Shown: positions 9,381 to 18,378 of the stretch, piece after piece
Layout: each line of letters opens with the position of its first letter
How positions within the stretch are numbered: position 1 is the stretch's first letter
NCBI GenBank assembly: GCA_003167155.1
Contig: PMTY01000175.1
Location: forward strand, 1-47,138
Length of the DNA: 47,138 bases
DNA from: Candidatus Cybelea tumulisoli
Lineage (GTDB): Bacteria; Vulcanimicrobiota; Vulcanimicrobiia; Vulcanimicrobiales; Vulcanimicrobiaceae
Direction: 5' to 3'
The notes under the pieces: generated by a model
Seen by the model: only the letters and a program-made list of their open reading frames with translations
What the model was told of the DNA's origin: nothing
Databases searched by the model: none
Translations under genes and position numbers: made by a program

Positions 9381-9393
9381 AGGAGACGCAATT
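9381..9393 (+). promoter_or_regulatory. Shine-Dalgarno deciding an ATT start
   Basis: AGGAGA (9381-9386) is followed by CGCA and then ATT (9391-9393). This is the only good ribosome site in front of the signal peptide of the lipoprotein gene, and the spacing is normal. It favours initiation at ATT, a start codon known from infC, or marks a one-base change from ATG. Confidence 0.45.
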
Positions 9394-10431
9394 ACCATTT
9401 CACGTTCGGGCCGCTTTGCACTATGGAGCTGCGTGGCGGCGGCATTGCTCGCAGGGTGCGGCGCGTCGCAGTCCGTCGGCGGACCGGGCACGATGCCACA
9501 AACCTCTGCCATCCGAACCCACGCCGATCGCGGCAAGTCGTGGATGTCACCAGATACGCCAAACATAAAAAAACTGCTGTATGTGTCGGATGCGGCTACC
9601 GACGATGTGTTCGTGTATAACTATGACTCCGGAGAGGAAGTTGGGAAACTCACGGGCTTCGATGACCCGGGGGCTCAGTGCGTCGACAAAATGGGCAACG
9701 TCTATATAGCGACCGAGTCCGGATTAAACATCTACAGCCACGCCGGGCACTTCATCGGTATTGAGGGCTACGGACCCATGACGGGCTGCGCCTTCAGCCG
9801 CAAACAGTCCGGGGTCAACTACCCCTACCAAGGTGGTCCAGGCGTTATCTGCATTCCACATCCAAGGAGAAAGATGACGTTGTGCAACTATGACGAGGCC
9901 GCCTGCTATACGATGTGGCCGGGCGGCTTCGACTCCGACGGCCCCTACGTTGTAGAAGGCGAGACCGACGGTGTCGTTTCAATATGCGCAACTGGGGGTG
10001 GGCACCAGTCGATAAAGGCTGCATTGGGGGAGGACGCGTTAGCTGTGCTCTCGTTCAACGGGACGATCTACGCACCGGGCTCGGTAATGTGGGACGGCAA
10101 GTACCTCGCGCTGACGGATCAAGAGGCTGGCGGCGCCTACCAAACCGGTATCTATCAAGCGACGCTATCCCGCGCGACGCTGACGTCGCAAGGTGAAACG
10201 ATCCTTAGCGATCCGTGCGACTCGGGTCTCACCGACGTCATCCAGCCCTTTATCGTCGGCGCCAAAAATACTCCGAACACCAAGATGCAAGGAACGGTCG
10301 TGGTCGGCGGTAACGCGTTTTGCCCGGGAACGTTCGACTACTGGAAGTATCCCGCCGGCGGCGACCCGATCAAGACGCTGCCCTCAGCACCGCAAGAGCC
10401 TGTGGGTCAGTCCGTCAGCATCGCTCCGTAG
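9391..10431 (+). CDS. SWM-PD propeller lipoprotein, paralog A, probable ATT start
   Basis: About 346 aa. The frame contains a complete lipoprotein signal (SGRFALWSCVAAALLAGC) but no ATG, GTG or TTG close before it; the nearest in-frame canonical start (a TTG near 9211) lies inside the opposite-strand LOG gene. AGGAGA at 9381-9386 sits 5 nt before an ATT at 9391, which I take as the start. The mature part has an SWMSPD motif, LLYVSDAATDDVFVYNY, WDGKYLALTD and a C-terminal YPAGGDP, all shared with the proteins at 19993 and 22722. The pattern fits an NHL/SMP-30-like beta-propeller on the outer face of a membrane. Function unknown. Confidence 0.7.
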   Translation: MTISRSGRFALWSCVAAALLAGCGASQSVGGPGTMPQTSAIRTHADRGKSWMSPDTPNIKKLLYVSDAATDDVFVYNYDSGEEVGKLTGFDDPGAQCVDKMGNVYIATESGLNIYSHAGHFIGIEGYGPMTGCAFSRKQSGVNYPYQGGPGVICIPHPRRKMTLCNYDEAACYTMWPGGFDSDGPYVVEGETDGVVSICATGGGHQSIKAALGEDALAVLSFNGTIYAPGSVMWDGKYLALTDQEAGGAYQTGIYQATLSRATLTSQGETILSDPCDSGLTDVIQPFIVGAKNTPNTKMQGTVVVGGNAFCPGTFDYWKYPAGGDPIKTLPSAPQEPVGQSVSIAP

Positions 10432-10462
10432 CTCCCCCAAACCGTAACGGCGCCGTCCATAG

Positions 10463-11299
10463 TTAGGGAGTCACCGCAAACACCGTCCCTTGCGAAGGAT
10501 TGCCGCCGCCTTGGGTGGTGCCGTAAAGCGTGCCGTTGACATCCACAACGACGTCCTTCGGTTGTTCACCGTCGGCTTCGGTGAAGCTGTGGAGTACGCT
10601 TTCCGCTCCGGATGCCTCGATCGCGAAGACGGCTCCCAGGCCGTTGATGCCGCCTTCCGCCGTCGTGCCGTAAAAGGTACCGCGAGCGTAGGTCAAGCCG
10701 GCTTGCGGATCGCTGGCGTCGCCTGATGCTCCGAACTGGTGAAGCACGGTTATGCTCCCGGAGGGGGTCATCTTAAAGACGGATCCGGCACCGCGCGATC
10801 CGGCATTGCTCGACGTTGTCCCGTAGAGTTCACCCTTAACGGCCACGAGGCTCCCAAGCGGATATGCGCCGTCCGAACCGCCGGTAAAGCTATACAGCGC
10901 GCTTTCCCTGCCCGACGAAGTGACTTTGAATACCGTTCCGTAACCGTCCGTGCCACCGTTTTCCGTCGTGCCGTAAAGCGCGCCTTTGAAGCGAATTAGG
11001 CCCGCCACGAGGGTTGCGCCGTCGGGGTTATTTTGGAAACGCCGGATCCGCTGCACCCCGTACCGCCGGTCGAAGTCGTGCCGTAGAGCGTGCCATTCAC
11101 GTCGATCAGGCCTGCCTCCGGGATCGAACCGTCGGGTGCGCCTTGAAAACTGTAGATGGACGCAAAGCTCACCGAATTACGCACGGGCATGCGTTGCGCG
11201 TCACCGTTGGCCCCCCGAACTCACCGGCACGGTGCCGGCAGCGCCGCTCGAACAACCGGCGAGCAGCGCGCAACACAAGTGCAGATAGTAGCTTCGCAT
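10463..11299 (-). pseudogene. GloVer-repeat lipoprotein, broken by two lesions
   Basis: Reading from ATG 11299 (preceded by GGAGGA at 11303-11308), the product begins with a lipoprotein signal (LCCALLAGCSSG) and stops at TGA 11203-11201 just after a six-G run at 11216-11211. A one-base change in that run would join it to the next frame (11190-10996), which carries SFQGAPDGS and LYGTTSTGG. That frame ends after GVSKITP, and homology resumes in a third frame (to 10463) at FQNNPDGATL, then continues through four more YGTT-type units to GTVFAVTP. The intact relative at 14381 has seven such units; five remain here. The second lesion looks like an internal out-of-frame deletion. Assembly error is the alternative. 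Confidence 0.75.
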
Positions 11300-11441
11300 G
11301 ACTCCTCCTTATCGACATGACGCGCGGCAGACCTCGACGGTTAGCGTGAGCCCCGGCAGCGACGTGCGCAGAGGTATGATCCTGTCAACAGAATGCGCTT
11401 GCTCCAGGCCCGCGTCTAAGCGTGGAAACACGACTTTGCTT
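11300..11441. other. Intergenic region between LuxR-type gene and GloVer pseudogene
   Basis: 142 bp. It contains the Shine-Dalgarno of the GloVer pseudogene next to its start; the rest lies downstream of the LuxR-type gene on the same strand. I see no convincing promoter, terminator or small gene. Confidence 0.4.
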
Positions 11442-14174
11442 TCACGTGCGCCCCAGGAGCCGTCCGAGTTGCAAGCGCGAGCGTAAGTTCAGTTTCTCGA
11501 GAGCCGACGAGACGTGCTTTTCGACGGTTCGCGGACTGATGTGCAGGATCGCCGCGACCTCGTCGTTCGAATGACCCGACGCGACGAGTTGTCCGACCTC
11601 GCGTTCCCGCGGCGAGAGGACGGCGATGGTGGCGTCGGAGCGGCCCACTTCCATGCGCCGAAGATCGCGCAGCGCAGCGATGGCCTGGTACGTTTCGAGC
11701 GCGCGCTTGGGTTCGCCGCCGAGCTCGTAGGCGCGCGCGGCCAGCCACGGCCAACCGATGGCTTCAAATGCCGCCGCGGCGCAAAGCGCACTCGCCTGCG
11801 CGTCGCCGTCGCCCAGGCCGCGTTGGGCCGCGAAGGCGTCGAAAAGACCGAGCGCGGCCTTATTGACACGGTCTTGCGGATTCGACGCCGCTTCGAAAAG
11901 CAGACGACGCAACGCAACGACGTCGCTGCGGTCTCCGAATTGCGCCGCGGCGAGAAATGCAAACAGAAAGCGGTGCGGTCCCGGCAACACCTTGGCGATG
12001 CGGCGAATCCAAGCGGCAGCGTCGTCGACCTCGCCGCGCAGGCCGAGTGCCCAGGCATAGGGTCCGCCGAGCACTCCGATTGCCAGCTTCATACCGCGCT
12101 CCACAACGTATTGCAGAAACGACTCGGCATCGTCGCGGCGCAGCCGCGCGTCGTCGCCGGCGCAGATGCCGAGTGCGAAGTTGGCGCTCTTGACATGCAC
12201 CAGCAGCGCGTAGCGCTGTTCTGACGCAATACTGGCCGTTCCCAGAAGCGTTGCCGCGGTCGCAAAATCGCCCCGCAGCGTGTGTTCGAACGCCGAAGCC
12301 GCGTACGCCAGCGATCGGCTCCCGAAGTCTCGCTCGCGTTCGACGGAAATTCCCGTGCGCAAGTGATCGCGTGCGCGTTGCACCTCGCCCAGCGCAATCG
12401 CATCGAGGGCGATCTGACAGTGCGTCTGGCAAAGCCGGTTTCCGTCGTCGGCAACCCGTCCGGCTTCTTCGAGAGCGCGTCGAGCGTAGATCTGCCAGCC
12501 TTCGAGATCGCCGCGCATCGCCGCGACCTTGAATCGCGCTTGATGTGCGAAGGTCGCGGTTACCGGGTCGGCGATCGGTTCGTCCATTTCGTTCACGAGC
12601 TCCAGCGCGGACTCGAAGTCCAGCGCGGCGAGGTAGTCGAAGGCCACACGCGCCCGCAACAGGTCGACGGTCGCGCCGGAGAGCTTCGAGCCGAGCGTGT
12701 CGATCGTTCGGCGGCCGAGATCCATCGCGGCCGCAGTATCGCCGGCGTTGTATAGTTGGTCGGCGAGCGCCGATGCATTTCTTGCAATACCCTCGAGATC
12801 GCCGGCCTTGGAGTACAGCTCGCCGGCGCGCCGAAGCCGCTCGATGCCGGCACTTAAGCGGAAGAGAGCACCGAGTGAAACCCCGATCTTGTGTTCGAGG
12901 CCGGCGACGCCGGCACCATCGGCTTTACGTTCCGGTAGCGCGCGCTCGTAATACGAGACCGCGTCGGCCATCGCGCCAATCGCGAACGCCCGATCGCCCG
13001 CAAGCTCGGCATACGTGGCGGCTCGTTTCGTGTCGCCGGCACGCAACCAATGATGAGCCAACTCCACGCTGACGGCGTTGCGGTCGGGACGCCGTTCCAG
13101 CTCGAGGCCGATCGCTTCGTGCAGCGGACGCACGCGCTCCGCGAGCAACTCTCCGTACAACACCTCCTGCGTGAGCGCGTGCCGAAAGGCCAGCTCGCCG
13201 GGCGTGCTCCGCCGTTCGTAGACGAGATGGAGCGCTTGCGCGCGCTCGAGCGCAAGCAGCACGTCCTCTCGCGAGCCGTCGAAGAGCGCCACCAGACGTT
13301 CGATCTGGAAGCGTTCGCCAAGGACGGCGGCCAGCGACAATATCTTCCGCTGCGCGTCAGAGAGCAGCGCGGCCCGCGCTAAGACGGCGCCCCGAATCGA
13401 GAGCGGCAGTTGTTGGTGCGAGTCGCTCGGGCTTCGCTCGAGGACGCTCTTGAGTAGCTCTTCGGCAAAGAATGGATTGCCTTGGCTGCGCCGCACGATA
13501 TCGGCGACGGTCGCGGCATCGAGAGCGTCTGGATGCGGGAGTTCAAGCTGGATCAAGGCCTGCGTAGCACGCTCGTCGAGCGGCCCGAGCGTTACCTGCG
13601 ATATCGATTCTTTCGCCAGCAGCCCGGCAAAATCGCCCAGGCGCGAATGGTCTGCATCTACTTCGTCGCAGCGATACGTCGCGACGACGAGCATGCGCCG
13701 CGACGCGATACGATCCGACAGGTAGGTAAGGAAGCTGAGCGTCGAACGATCCGCCCAGTGCACGTCCTCTATCAGAAGGACGACGGTGCCCCGCTGCGCG
13801 TGCCGCGCAAACGCGGCATCGATGGATTCCAACAGCCAGCTCGCCGGCTGCGCGGGCATCCCCTCGGCACCGCGTTCAAACGAAAGCCGCTCGAGCAACG
13901 CCCGTGCTCCCGCATCGCGCGCCAGGGAACTATTGCGCTCGATCTGCTTGAGCAGCTCGCGGAGCGGACCGAGTGGCGTTTGGATGAACTCGACGCAGCG
14001 AGTGGAGGCGGAGACGGCACGGCCACCGTCCACGCTCTGCTCGAACTGGCGCAGTAGACTGGACTTGCCGACGCCGGCTTCGCCCGAGATCAGTACGATG
14101 CGCCCGCGGCCGGCGGCCGCTTTGCGGCGGTACCCCGCGAGAAGGCTCGTCTCGCGTTCGCGAGCCACGAGCAC
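11442..14174 (-). CDS. LuxR-family regulator with N-terminal AAA ATPase (LAL/MalT type)
   Basis: 910 aa from a GTG at 14174. N-terminal ATPase with Walker A SGEAGVGKSSLL (about residues 30-42) and Walker B LLIEDVHWADRS (about 150). A long helical, TPR-like middle follows, then a C-terminal LuxR helix-turn-helix (LSPREREVGQLVASGHSNDEVA and ISPRTVEKHVSSAL). Such large ATP-binding regulators are signal-dependent transcription activators in the cytoplasm. It is divergent from the intact GloVer gene, with 206 bp between the two starts, and the broken GloVer gene follows on the same strand, so control of GloVer genes is plausible but not shown. Confidence 0.92.
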   Translation of the reverse strand: MLVARERETSLLAGYRRKAAAGRGRIVLISGEAGVGKSSLLRQFEQSVDGGRAVSASTRCVEFIQTPLGPLRELLKQIERNSSLARDAGARALLERLSFERGAEGMPAQPASWLLESIDAAFARHAQRGTVVLLIEDVHWADRSTLSFLTYLSDRIASRRMLVVATYRCDEVDADHSRLGDFAGLLAKESISQVTLGPLDERATQALIQLELPHPDALDAATVADIVRRSQGNPFFAEELLKSVLERSPSDSHQQLPLSIRGAVLARAALLSDAQRKILSLAAVLGERFQIERLVALFDGSREDVLLALERAQALHLVYERRSTPGELAFRHALTQEVLYGELLAERVRPLHEAIGLELERRPDRNAVSVELAHHWLRAGDTKRAATYAELAGDRAFAIGAMADAVSYYERALPERKADGAGVAGLEHKIGVSLGALFRLSAGIERLRRAGELYSKAGDLEGIARNASALADQLYNAGDTAAAMDLGRRTIDTLGSKLSGATVDLLRARVAFDYLAALDFESALELVNEMDEPIADPVTATFAHQARFKVAAMRGDLEGWQIYARRALEEAGRVADDGNRLCQTHCQIALDAIALGEVQRARDHLRTGISVERERDFGSRSLAYAASAFEHTLRGDFATAATLLGTASIASEQRYALLVHVKSANFALGICAGDDARLRRDDAESFLQYVVERGMKLAIGVLGGPYAWALGLRGEVDDAAAWIRRIAKVLPGPHRFLFAFLAAAQFGDRSDVVALRRLLFEAASNPQDRVNKAALGLFDAFAAQRGLGDGDAQASALCAAAAFEAIGWPWLAARAYELGGEPKRALETYQAIAALRDLRRMEVGRSDATIAVLSPREREVGQLVASGHSNDEVAAILHISPRTVEKHVSSALEKLNLRSRLQLGRLLGRT

Positions 14175-14380
14175 ACCGGGGATGTCTGCGGTCAGCGCTT
14201 TGAGATCGTACGACAGAAGGAAGCCCTACTCTGGAAAGAATGGGCTGGCGTAATTCCCCGCGCTACCCGGCCGAACCCCCGATAAAGTGGTGTTTTCCCG
14301 CATATGCGTCGCGTCGGACCTGGGGCATCCTTAGCCTGAGGGGCGTGAATGGCGCCTCATCTTGCGTGAAGGAGCTAACC
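14175..14380. other. Divergent promoter region between LuxR-type regulator and GloVer lipoprotein
   Basis: 206 bp between two divergent starts. Apart from the ribosome site for the GloVer gene I could not identify a convincing -35/-10 pair or an inverted repeat. Both promoters should lie here. Confidence 0.4.
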
Positions 14381-15598
14381 ATGCCCGAATTTCTACCGAT
14401 TTCATCCGCTCGCAAAAGCAGCGGCCTGCTGCTGCTCTTGTGCTCGGCGCTCATCGCGGGTTGCGCCCAGGGGGGCGCCGGCAGCATCCCGCCGACTGCC
14501 GCGAACGTCGGCTCGGCGATCGGAGCTAAGCGACACACTCAGCCGAACTGCCCAACCGCCTACAACTTCAAAGGCTACCCCGACGGCTCTCGACCTGAAG
14601 CGGCCCTCTTCAACCTCAACGGCACGCTCTACGGCACAACGGCCACGGGCGGTAGCAGTTACCTCGGCATGGTCTATACGACCAGCGGGGGCTCCGTGAG
14701 CGTGGTCCACAGTTTCACTGGAACACCGGACGGCTCGAGCCCGTACGCCGGATTGATCGCCGTTGGAAACGCGCTCTACGGCACGACTATCCACGGCGGT
14801 GCGCACGGGGACGGGGCCGTCTTCAAGATCTCAAAAGCCGGGAAACTCAGCATCATCTACAGTTTTAACGGCACTCCAGACGGCGCAGAGCCCGCTGCCG
14901 GACTGATTAACGACGGCGGGACGCTCTACGGCACGACGCCCATCGGTGGGACGACGGGCAACGGAACGGTGTTCTCCGTCACGACGTCCGGCGTTGAAAA
15001 GGTGGTCTACAGCTTTGCAAATGGGTCGGACGGGGCGGGCCCAATAGCGAACCTGGTTCGCTTCAGAGGCGCGCTCTACGGCACGACGCAAGGTGGCGGC
15101 ACGGACGGTTACGGAACCGTCTTCAAGGTGACTACGTCAGGGCAGGAAAGCGTGGTTCACAGCTTTGCCGGTTCCCCCGATGGCGCTTCGCCGACTGCCG
15201 GATTGATTAATGTTAGCGGCGCGCTCTACGGCACCACGCCCAACGGCGGAGCGGTCCGCTCTGCTGCAGGGGGAACGTTCTTCAAGATCACTGCCGCAGG
15301 GAAGGAAACCGTGCTTTACAGCTTTGGAACGGCCGGCGACGCCGAAAATCCGAACGCGGACTTGCTCGACGTCAAAGGCACACTTTACGGCACGTCGACC
15401 ATGGGTGGCCAAGTCGGCATTGGAACGGTCTTCTCCATCACGACCTCCGGCTCAGAATCCGTACTCTGCTCCTGGGCCTCGGAGACCGGCGGCGAGGAAC
15501 CGATGGCGGGTGTCACCGATGTTGGTGGTACGCTCTACGGCACCACCCAGGCCGGCGGCACGGAGAACCAGGGAACGGTTTTCGCCGTGCCATTGTGA
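14381..15598 (+). CDS. GloVer-repeat lipoprotein (Gloeo/Verruco repeat), intact
   Basis: About 405 aa. Start chosen at ATG 14381, preceded by AAGGAG at 14369-14374; the signal peptide ends in lipobox LIAGC. The mature protein is built of seven units of about 50 residues, each with a YSF-x-G-DG-x-P segment, a LYGT-T-x-x-GG motif and GTVF-x-I-T-x-SG. The LYGT motif appears seven times (TATGG, TIHGG, TPIGG, TQGGG, TPNGG, STMGG, TQAGG). This is the 'choice-of-anchor tandem repeat GloVer' family of unknown function. Seven repeats suggest a seven-bladed beta-propeller (inference). Confidence 0.88.
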   Translation: MPEFLPISSARKSSGLLLLLCSALIAGCAQGGAGSIPPTAANVGSAIGAKRHTQPNCPTAYNFKGYPDGSRPEAALFNLNGTLYGTTATGGSSYLGMVYTTSGGSVSVVHSFTGTPDGSSPYAGLIAVGNALYGTTIHGGAHGDGAVFKISKAGKLSIIYSFNGTPDGAEPAAGLINDGGTLYGTTPIGGTTGNGTVFSVTTSGVEKVVYSFANGSDGAGPIANLVRFRGALYGTTQGGGTDGYGTVFKVTTSGQESVVHSFAGSPDGASPTAGLINVSGALYGTTPNGGAVRSAAGGTFFKITAAGKETVLYSFGTAGDAENPNADLLDVKGTLYGTSTMGGQVGIGTVFSITTSGSESVLCSWASETGGEEPMAGVTDVGGTLYGTTQAGGTENQGTVFAVPL

Positions 15599-15830
15599 TT
15601 AGCGGATAATCCGGGTTTTCCATCCGTACAGGGCGGCGGAGCGTTTAATAAGTATGCGACTCATGGTCTTTGGCGTTCTGCTGTTCGTGGCCGTCGGGAT
15701 GGTTCAACTGGTGCAAAGTTTGCCCGGGGGAGAACGCGGTCTGCTCCTATTTGAAAGGGCTTGCCCCGTTCACAGCAGTTCAAAATAGCCCGCGTAGGAT
15801 TGCGGACCAACGTCTGGGTATAGGTCCGCC
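15599..15830. other. Intergenic region with a possible 44-codon ORF (15654-15788, plus)
   Basis: 232 bp between the GloVer gene and the glycosidase. An ATG at 15654 opens a 44-codon frame ending in TAG at 15788; its first 20 residues are hydrophobic (LMVFGVLLFVAVGMVQLV), so a small membrane protein is possible. The only upstream GGAG is about 12 nt away, too far for a good ribosome site, so I do not call it as a gene. No terminator is obvious. Confidence 0.3.
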
Positions 15831-18368
15831 ATGCATGCGCTCTCCGGCGCGCAAGGCTTGGCGGGACGCCCAACCTTGCCCACATTTCGACTGACCGATT
15901 CCGAACTTGGTATGGGCGCGAGTTTAGGGAACAGCGCGATTTGGATCAATACCAAAAGCACGGGCGCGGTGGAGCGCGTCTTCTCGAACGCGTTGGCGCA
16001 GAGCTTGATCGGCACGATCTCGGTGCGGTATGGCGGTTATGGGCTGTCGCCGGGCCTGCTTGGGGATCTTGCCGGCTCGTCGAGGTCACGTTACATCGCG
16101 CTCCGCCCGGACGCCGGGCATCTAAACTTCGAAATTCACCCCGCGTACCAACGGGTTTCATTTACGCTTGGCGGTGTCGTAGACATCAGTGAAACCACAT
16201 TTGTCCCTCTGGAGGCCACGGCGTCGGCCGACGGCGACGCGCCGATGGCATACATCGTCGTTCGTCTGCGCAATACCGACGCCGTCGACCATTGCATTCG
16301 GGTCGCCGGCGCCGCCCGTTTGCGCGGCAGCATGACGCCCGACGTGCAGTCGCGTTTTGACGTAACCCGCCAGGCGCTGGTAGCGTGGAACGTTTCGCAG
16401 CCGCAAGCGGTTCGTATGTTCGGCCTTTCGGAACCGTCCTCACGCTTTGCGACCACATTCGATTTTGGCAGAGTCTATGACCCGAAGCACGTCCATGCCC
16501 TCGACAATGAAATTGTGGGCGTTGGCGACATCCTGGGGCAGTTGCAGCTCGACCTCGCGCTGGAGCCCGGCGAGCAGCGCACGATTTGTTTCACGGCCGG
16601 AGCGTTCGCGGAGGGTGAAGAGCGTGCGCTGGAATCATTTGCAGCGGCGCCGGGACACCAGACGGCACTCGCACGAACGATCGAAGCCTTGGAGGAGGTA
16701 CTGTGCCGCAGCCAAGTGCTTACGCCGGATTCGCTGATCAATCAGGCCGCGCTTTGGAGCAAAGTCAACATGCGTCGCGTGATGGCCAAGTACCCTCAAG
16801 GCCCCGCGTTTAGTAACGATCCTGGAAACTATGCAAATGTGGTCGGTCGAGACAGCGCCTGGTTCGTCTATGGTTGCGACCACTTCATGCCGGAGTTTTC
16901 GCGTAAGCTGCTCGAAGACTTCGCAGCGCGTCAGTACGCCAGCGGCAAGCTGCCGGAATACTATGATGCCGTAACCGGTCGGGTGGAGGACGATGGCTTG
17001 AACATCAACGACGACACGCCGTTGTATATCCTCGCGGTCAATCATCATTTTCGCTCCACCGGCGACGCGGCGTGGCTGAAGGAAGTGTATCCCAAAGTTG
17101 CCGCTGCGGCACGGTATATCGTCGCTCAGATCGACGACCGCGGGCTCGTCTTTTGCTCGGCGAACGATCCGCGCGGAAACGTTTGGTCGATTGCCGGCTG
17201 GCGTAACATTATCGAGTTGTATAGCATCAACGGAGCGGTCACCGAGATCAACGCCGAATGCGTCGCCGCACTTCGGGCAGTTGCCCATCTGGCGGATAAT
17301 CTTGGCCGGCCGGAGGCTGAAGAGCAAGAGTTCGCCGGCGCGGCGCAACGTCTTCAATCGGCCATGGATAAATATCTGATCAACCCCGATAACGGCTTGT
17401 ACTACTTAAACATCGACGTCGACGGAAACGTGCACACCGATGTAACCGGCGATGAGATCTTCCCGGTGATCTTTCGCGCCTGCGATGACGAGACGGGCTT
17501 TCGCATCATAAGCCGGCTGAACGCGCCCGACTTTTGGACGGCAGCCGGGCTTCGAACGGTTTCGCGCAACGACCCACTTTACGATCCGTCGCACTACGCG
17601 GGACTGATGGGCGGGGTGTGGCCGGGATTGACATGGTGGTATGCGTTCGCAGCGGCGCGTTACCATCCGGAGTTCATGGTGCGAGCCTTGCGGTCGTCAT
17701 TCGAGCACTACGCTGCCGATCCCAAGAAAAATAACACCGTTCCGGGCCAGTTCAGCGAATGGTTCGACGGTGAAAGCTTAACAAACAGAGGGATGCGGCT
17801 CTCGCCGTGGGAGCCGCCCCGGTTTTTCTGGGCGGCGATCGAGGGCGTCTGCGGCCTTATGCTTACCCCCGGTGAACCGCAAATCAACCCGCTGATCCCA
17901 GGGCACTGGTCGTGGGTCGGCATTCGGCGGTTACGCTACCATGGCGGGTCGCTCTCGTACTTTGCCGTGCGGCAAAGCGGCGGCCGGCCAGCCATCTACT
18001 CGACCGCCCCGATCAAGAGCGATTACGAAGTTTCCCTTTTTGACTGCGACGTCTCCGAGCGTCTCCGTGTGTTCTCGGACTCCGCCGTCGTCATCGCGCT
18101 CGCGAGCGAAAAGCGAACCGTGATTCTCCTGGGAAATACCGAGCCGAACACGGTTTCGATTCCGATCAACGTCAGCGACGTCGTCGATCTATCGCGGACC
18201 TACACGTTACGTCTCTACAACAGCGAAAGGCGCGATTGGGACGCGCCGGTGATGCGCGGCGGGGAAGAGCTGACGGGCCTTGCGGTGCTGATCGAGACCA
18301 ACGGATTCCGCATAATCGAACTTACCGCCGGTGGCGCGGGAACTGGACGCGACGCCGCGCCGAAATAA
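15831..18368 (+). CDS. Six-hairpin (alpha/alpha-6) glycosidase-like protein, GH94/GH63/debranching-enzyme type
   Basis: 845 aa, no signal peptide visible. The N-terminal ~270 residues look like a beta-sandwich domain. The central part carries features of (alpha/alpha)6-barrel glycosidases: GRDSAWFVYGCDHF, ASGKLPEYY, INDDTPLYILAVNHHF, a conserved GGVWPGLTWWYAFA and a late WEPPRFFWAAIEG. A C-terminal beta-domain follows. Relatives hydrolyse or phosphorolyse alpha-glucans or disaccharides. I cannot assign the exact GH family or catalytic acids by eye. It stands alone: GloVer gene upstream, convergent TetR gene 10 bp downstream. Confidence 0.75.
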   Translation: MHALSGAQGLAGRPTLPTFRLTDSELGMGASLGNSAIWINTKSTGAVERVFSNALAQSLIGTISVRYGGYGLSPGLLGDLAGSSRSRYIALRPDAGHLNFEIHPAYQRVSFTLGGVVDISETTFVPLEATASADGDAPMAYIVVRLRNTDAVDHCIRVAGAARLRGSMTPDVQSRFDVTRQALVAWNVSQPQAVRMFGLSEPSSRFATTFDFGRVYDPKHVHALDNEIVGVGDILGQLQLDLALEPGEQRTICFTAGAFAEGEERALESFAAAPGHQTALARTIEALEEVLCRSQVLTPDSLINQAALWSKVNMRRVMAKYPQGPAFSNDPGNYANVVGRDSAWFVYGCDHFMPEFSRKLLEDFAARQYASGKLPEYYDAVTGRVEDDGLNINDDTPLYILAVNHHFRSTGDAAWLKEVYPKVAAAARYIVAQIDDRGLVFCSANDPRGNVWSIAGWRNIIELYSINGAVTEINAECVAALRAVAHLADNLGRPEAEEQEFAGAAQRLQSAMDKYLINPDNGLYYLNIDVDGNVHTDVTGDEIFPVIFRACDDETGFRIISRLNAPDFWTAAGLRTVSRNDPLYDPSHYAGLMGGVWPGLTWWYAFAAARYHPEFMVRALRSSFEHYAADPKKNNTVPGQFSEWFDGESLTNRGMRLSPWEPPRFFWAAIEGVCGLMLTPGEPQINPLIPGHWSWVGIRRLRYHGGSLSYFAVRQSGGRPAIYSTAPIKSDYEVSLFDCDVSERLRVFSDSAVVIALASEKRTVILLGNTEPNTVSIPINVSDVVDLSRTYTLRLYNSERRDWDAPVMRGGEELTGLAVLIETNGFRIIELTAGGAGTGRDAAPK

Positions 18369-18378
18369 ACTGCGGAAC

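Noticed and set aside
11201-11203. TGA after the GloVer signal peptide as a second selenocysteine codon
   Set aside because: The frame after this TGA has no homology and soon meets another stop; homology resumes only in a shifted frame, so this is a frameshift.
12282-14253. Long plus-strand open frames across the LuxR-type regulator gene
   Set aside because: They are shadows of a GC-rich minus-strand gene with clear domain motifs, and their translations show no motifs.
15654-15788. 44-codon hydrophobic ORF as a gene
   Set aside because: No usable ribosome site and no recognisable family; kept only as a note in the intergenic entry.
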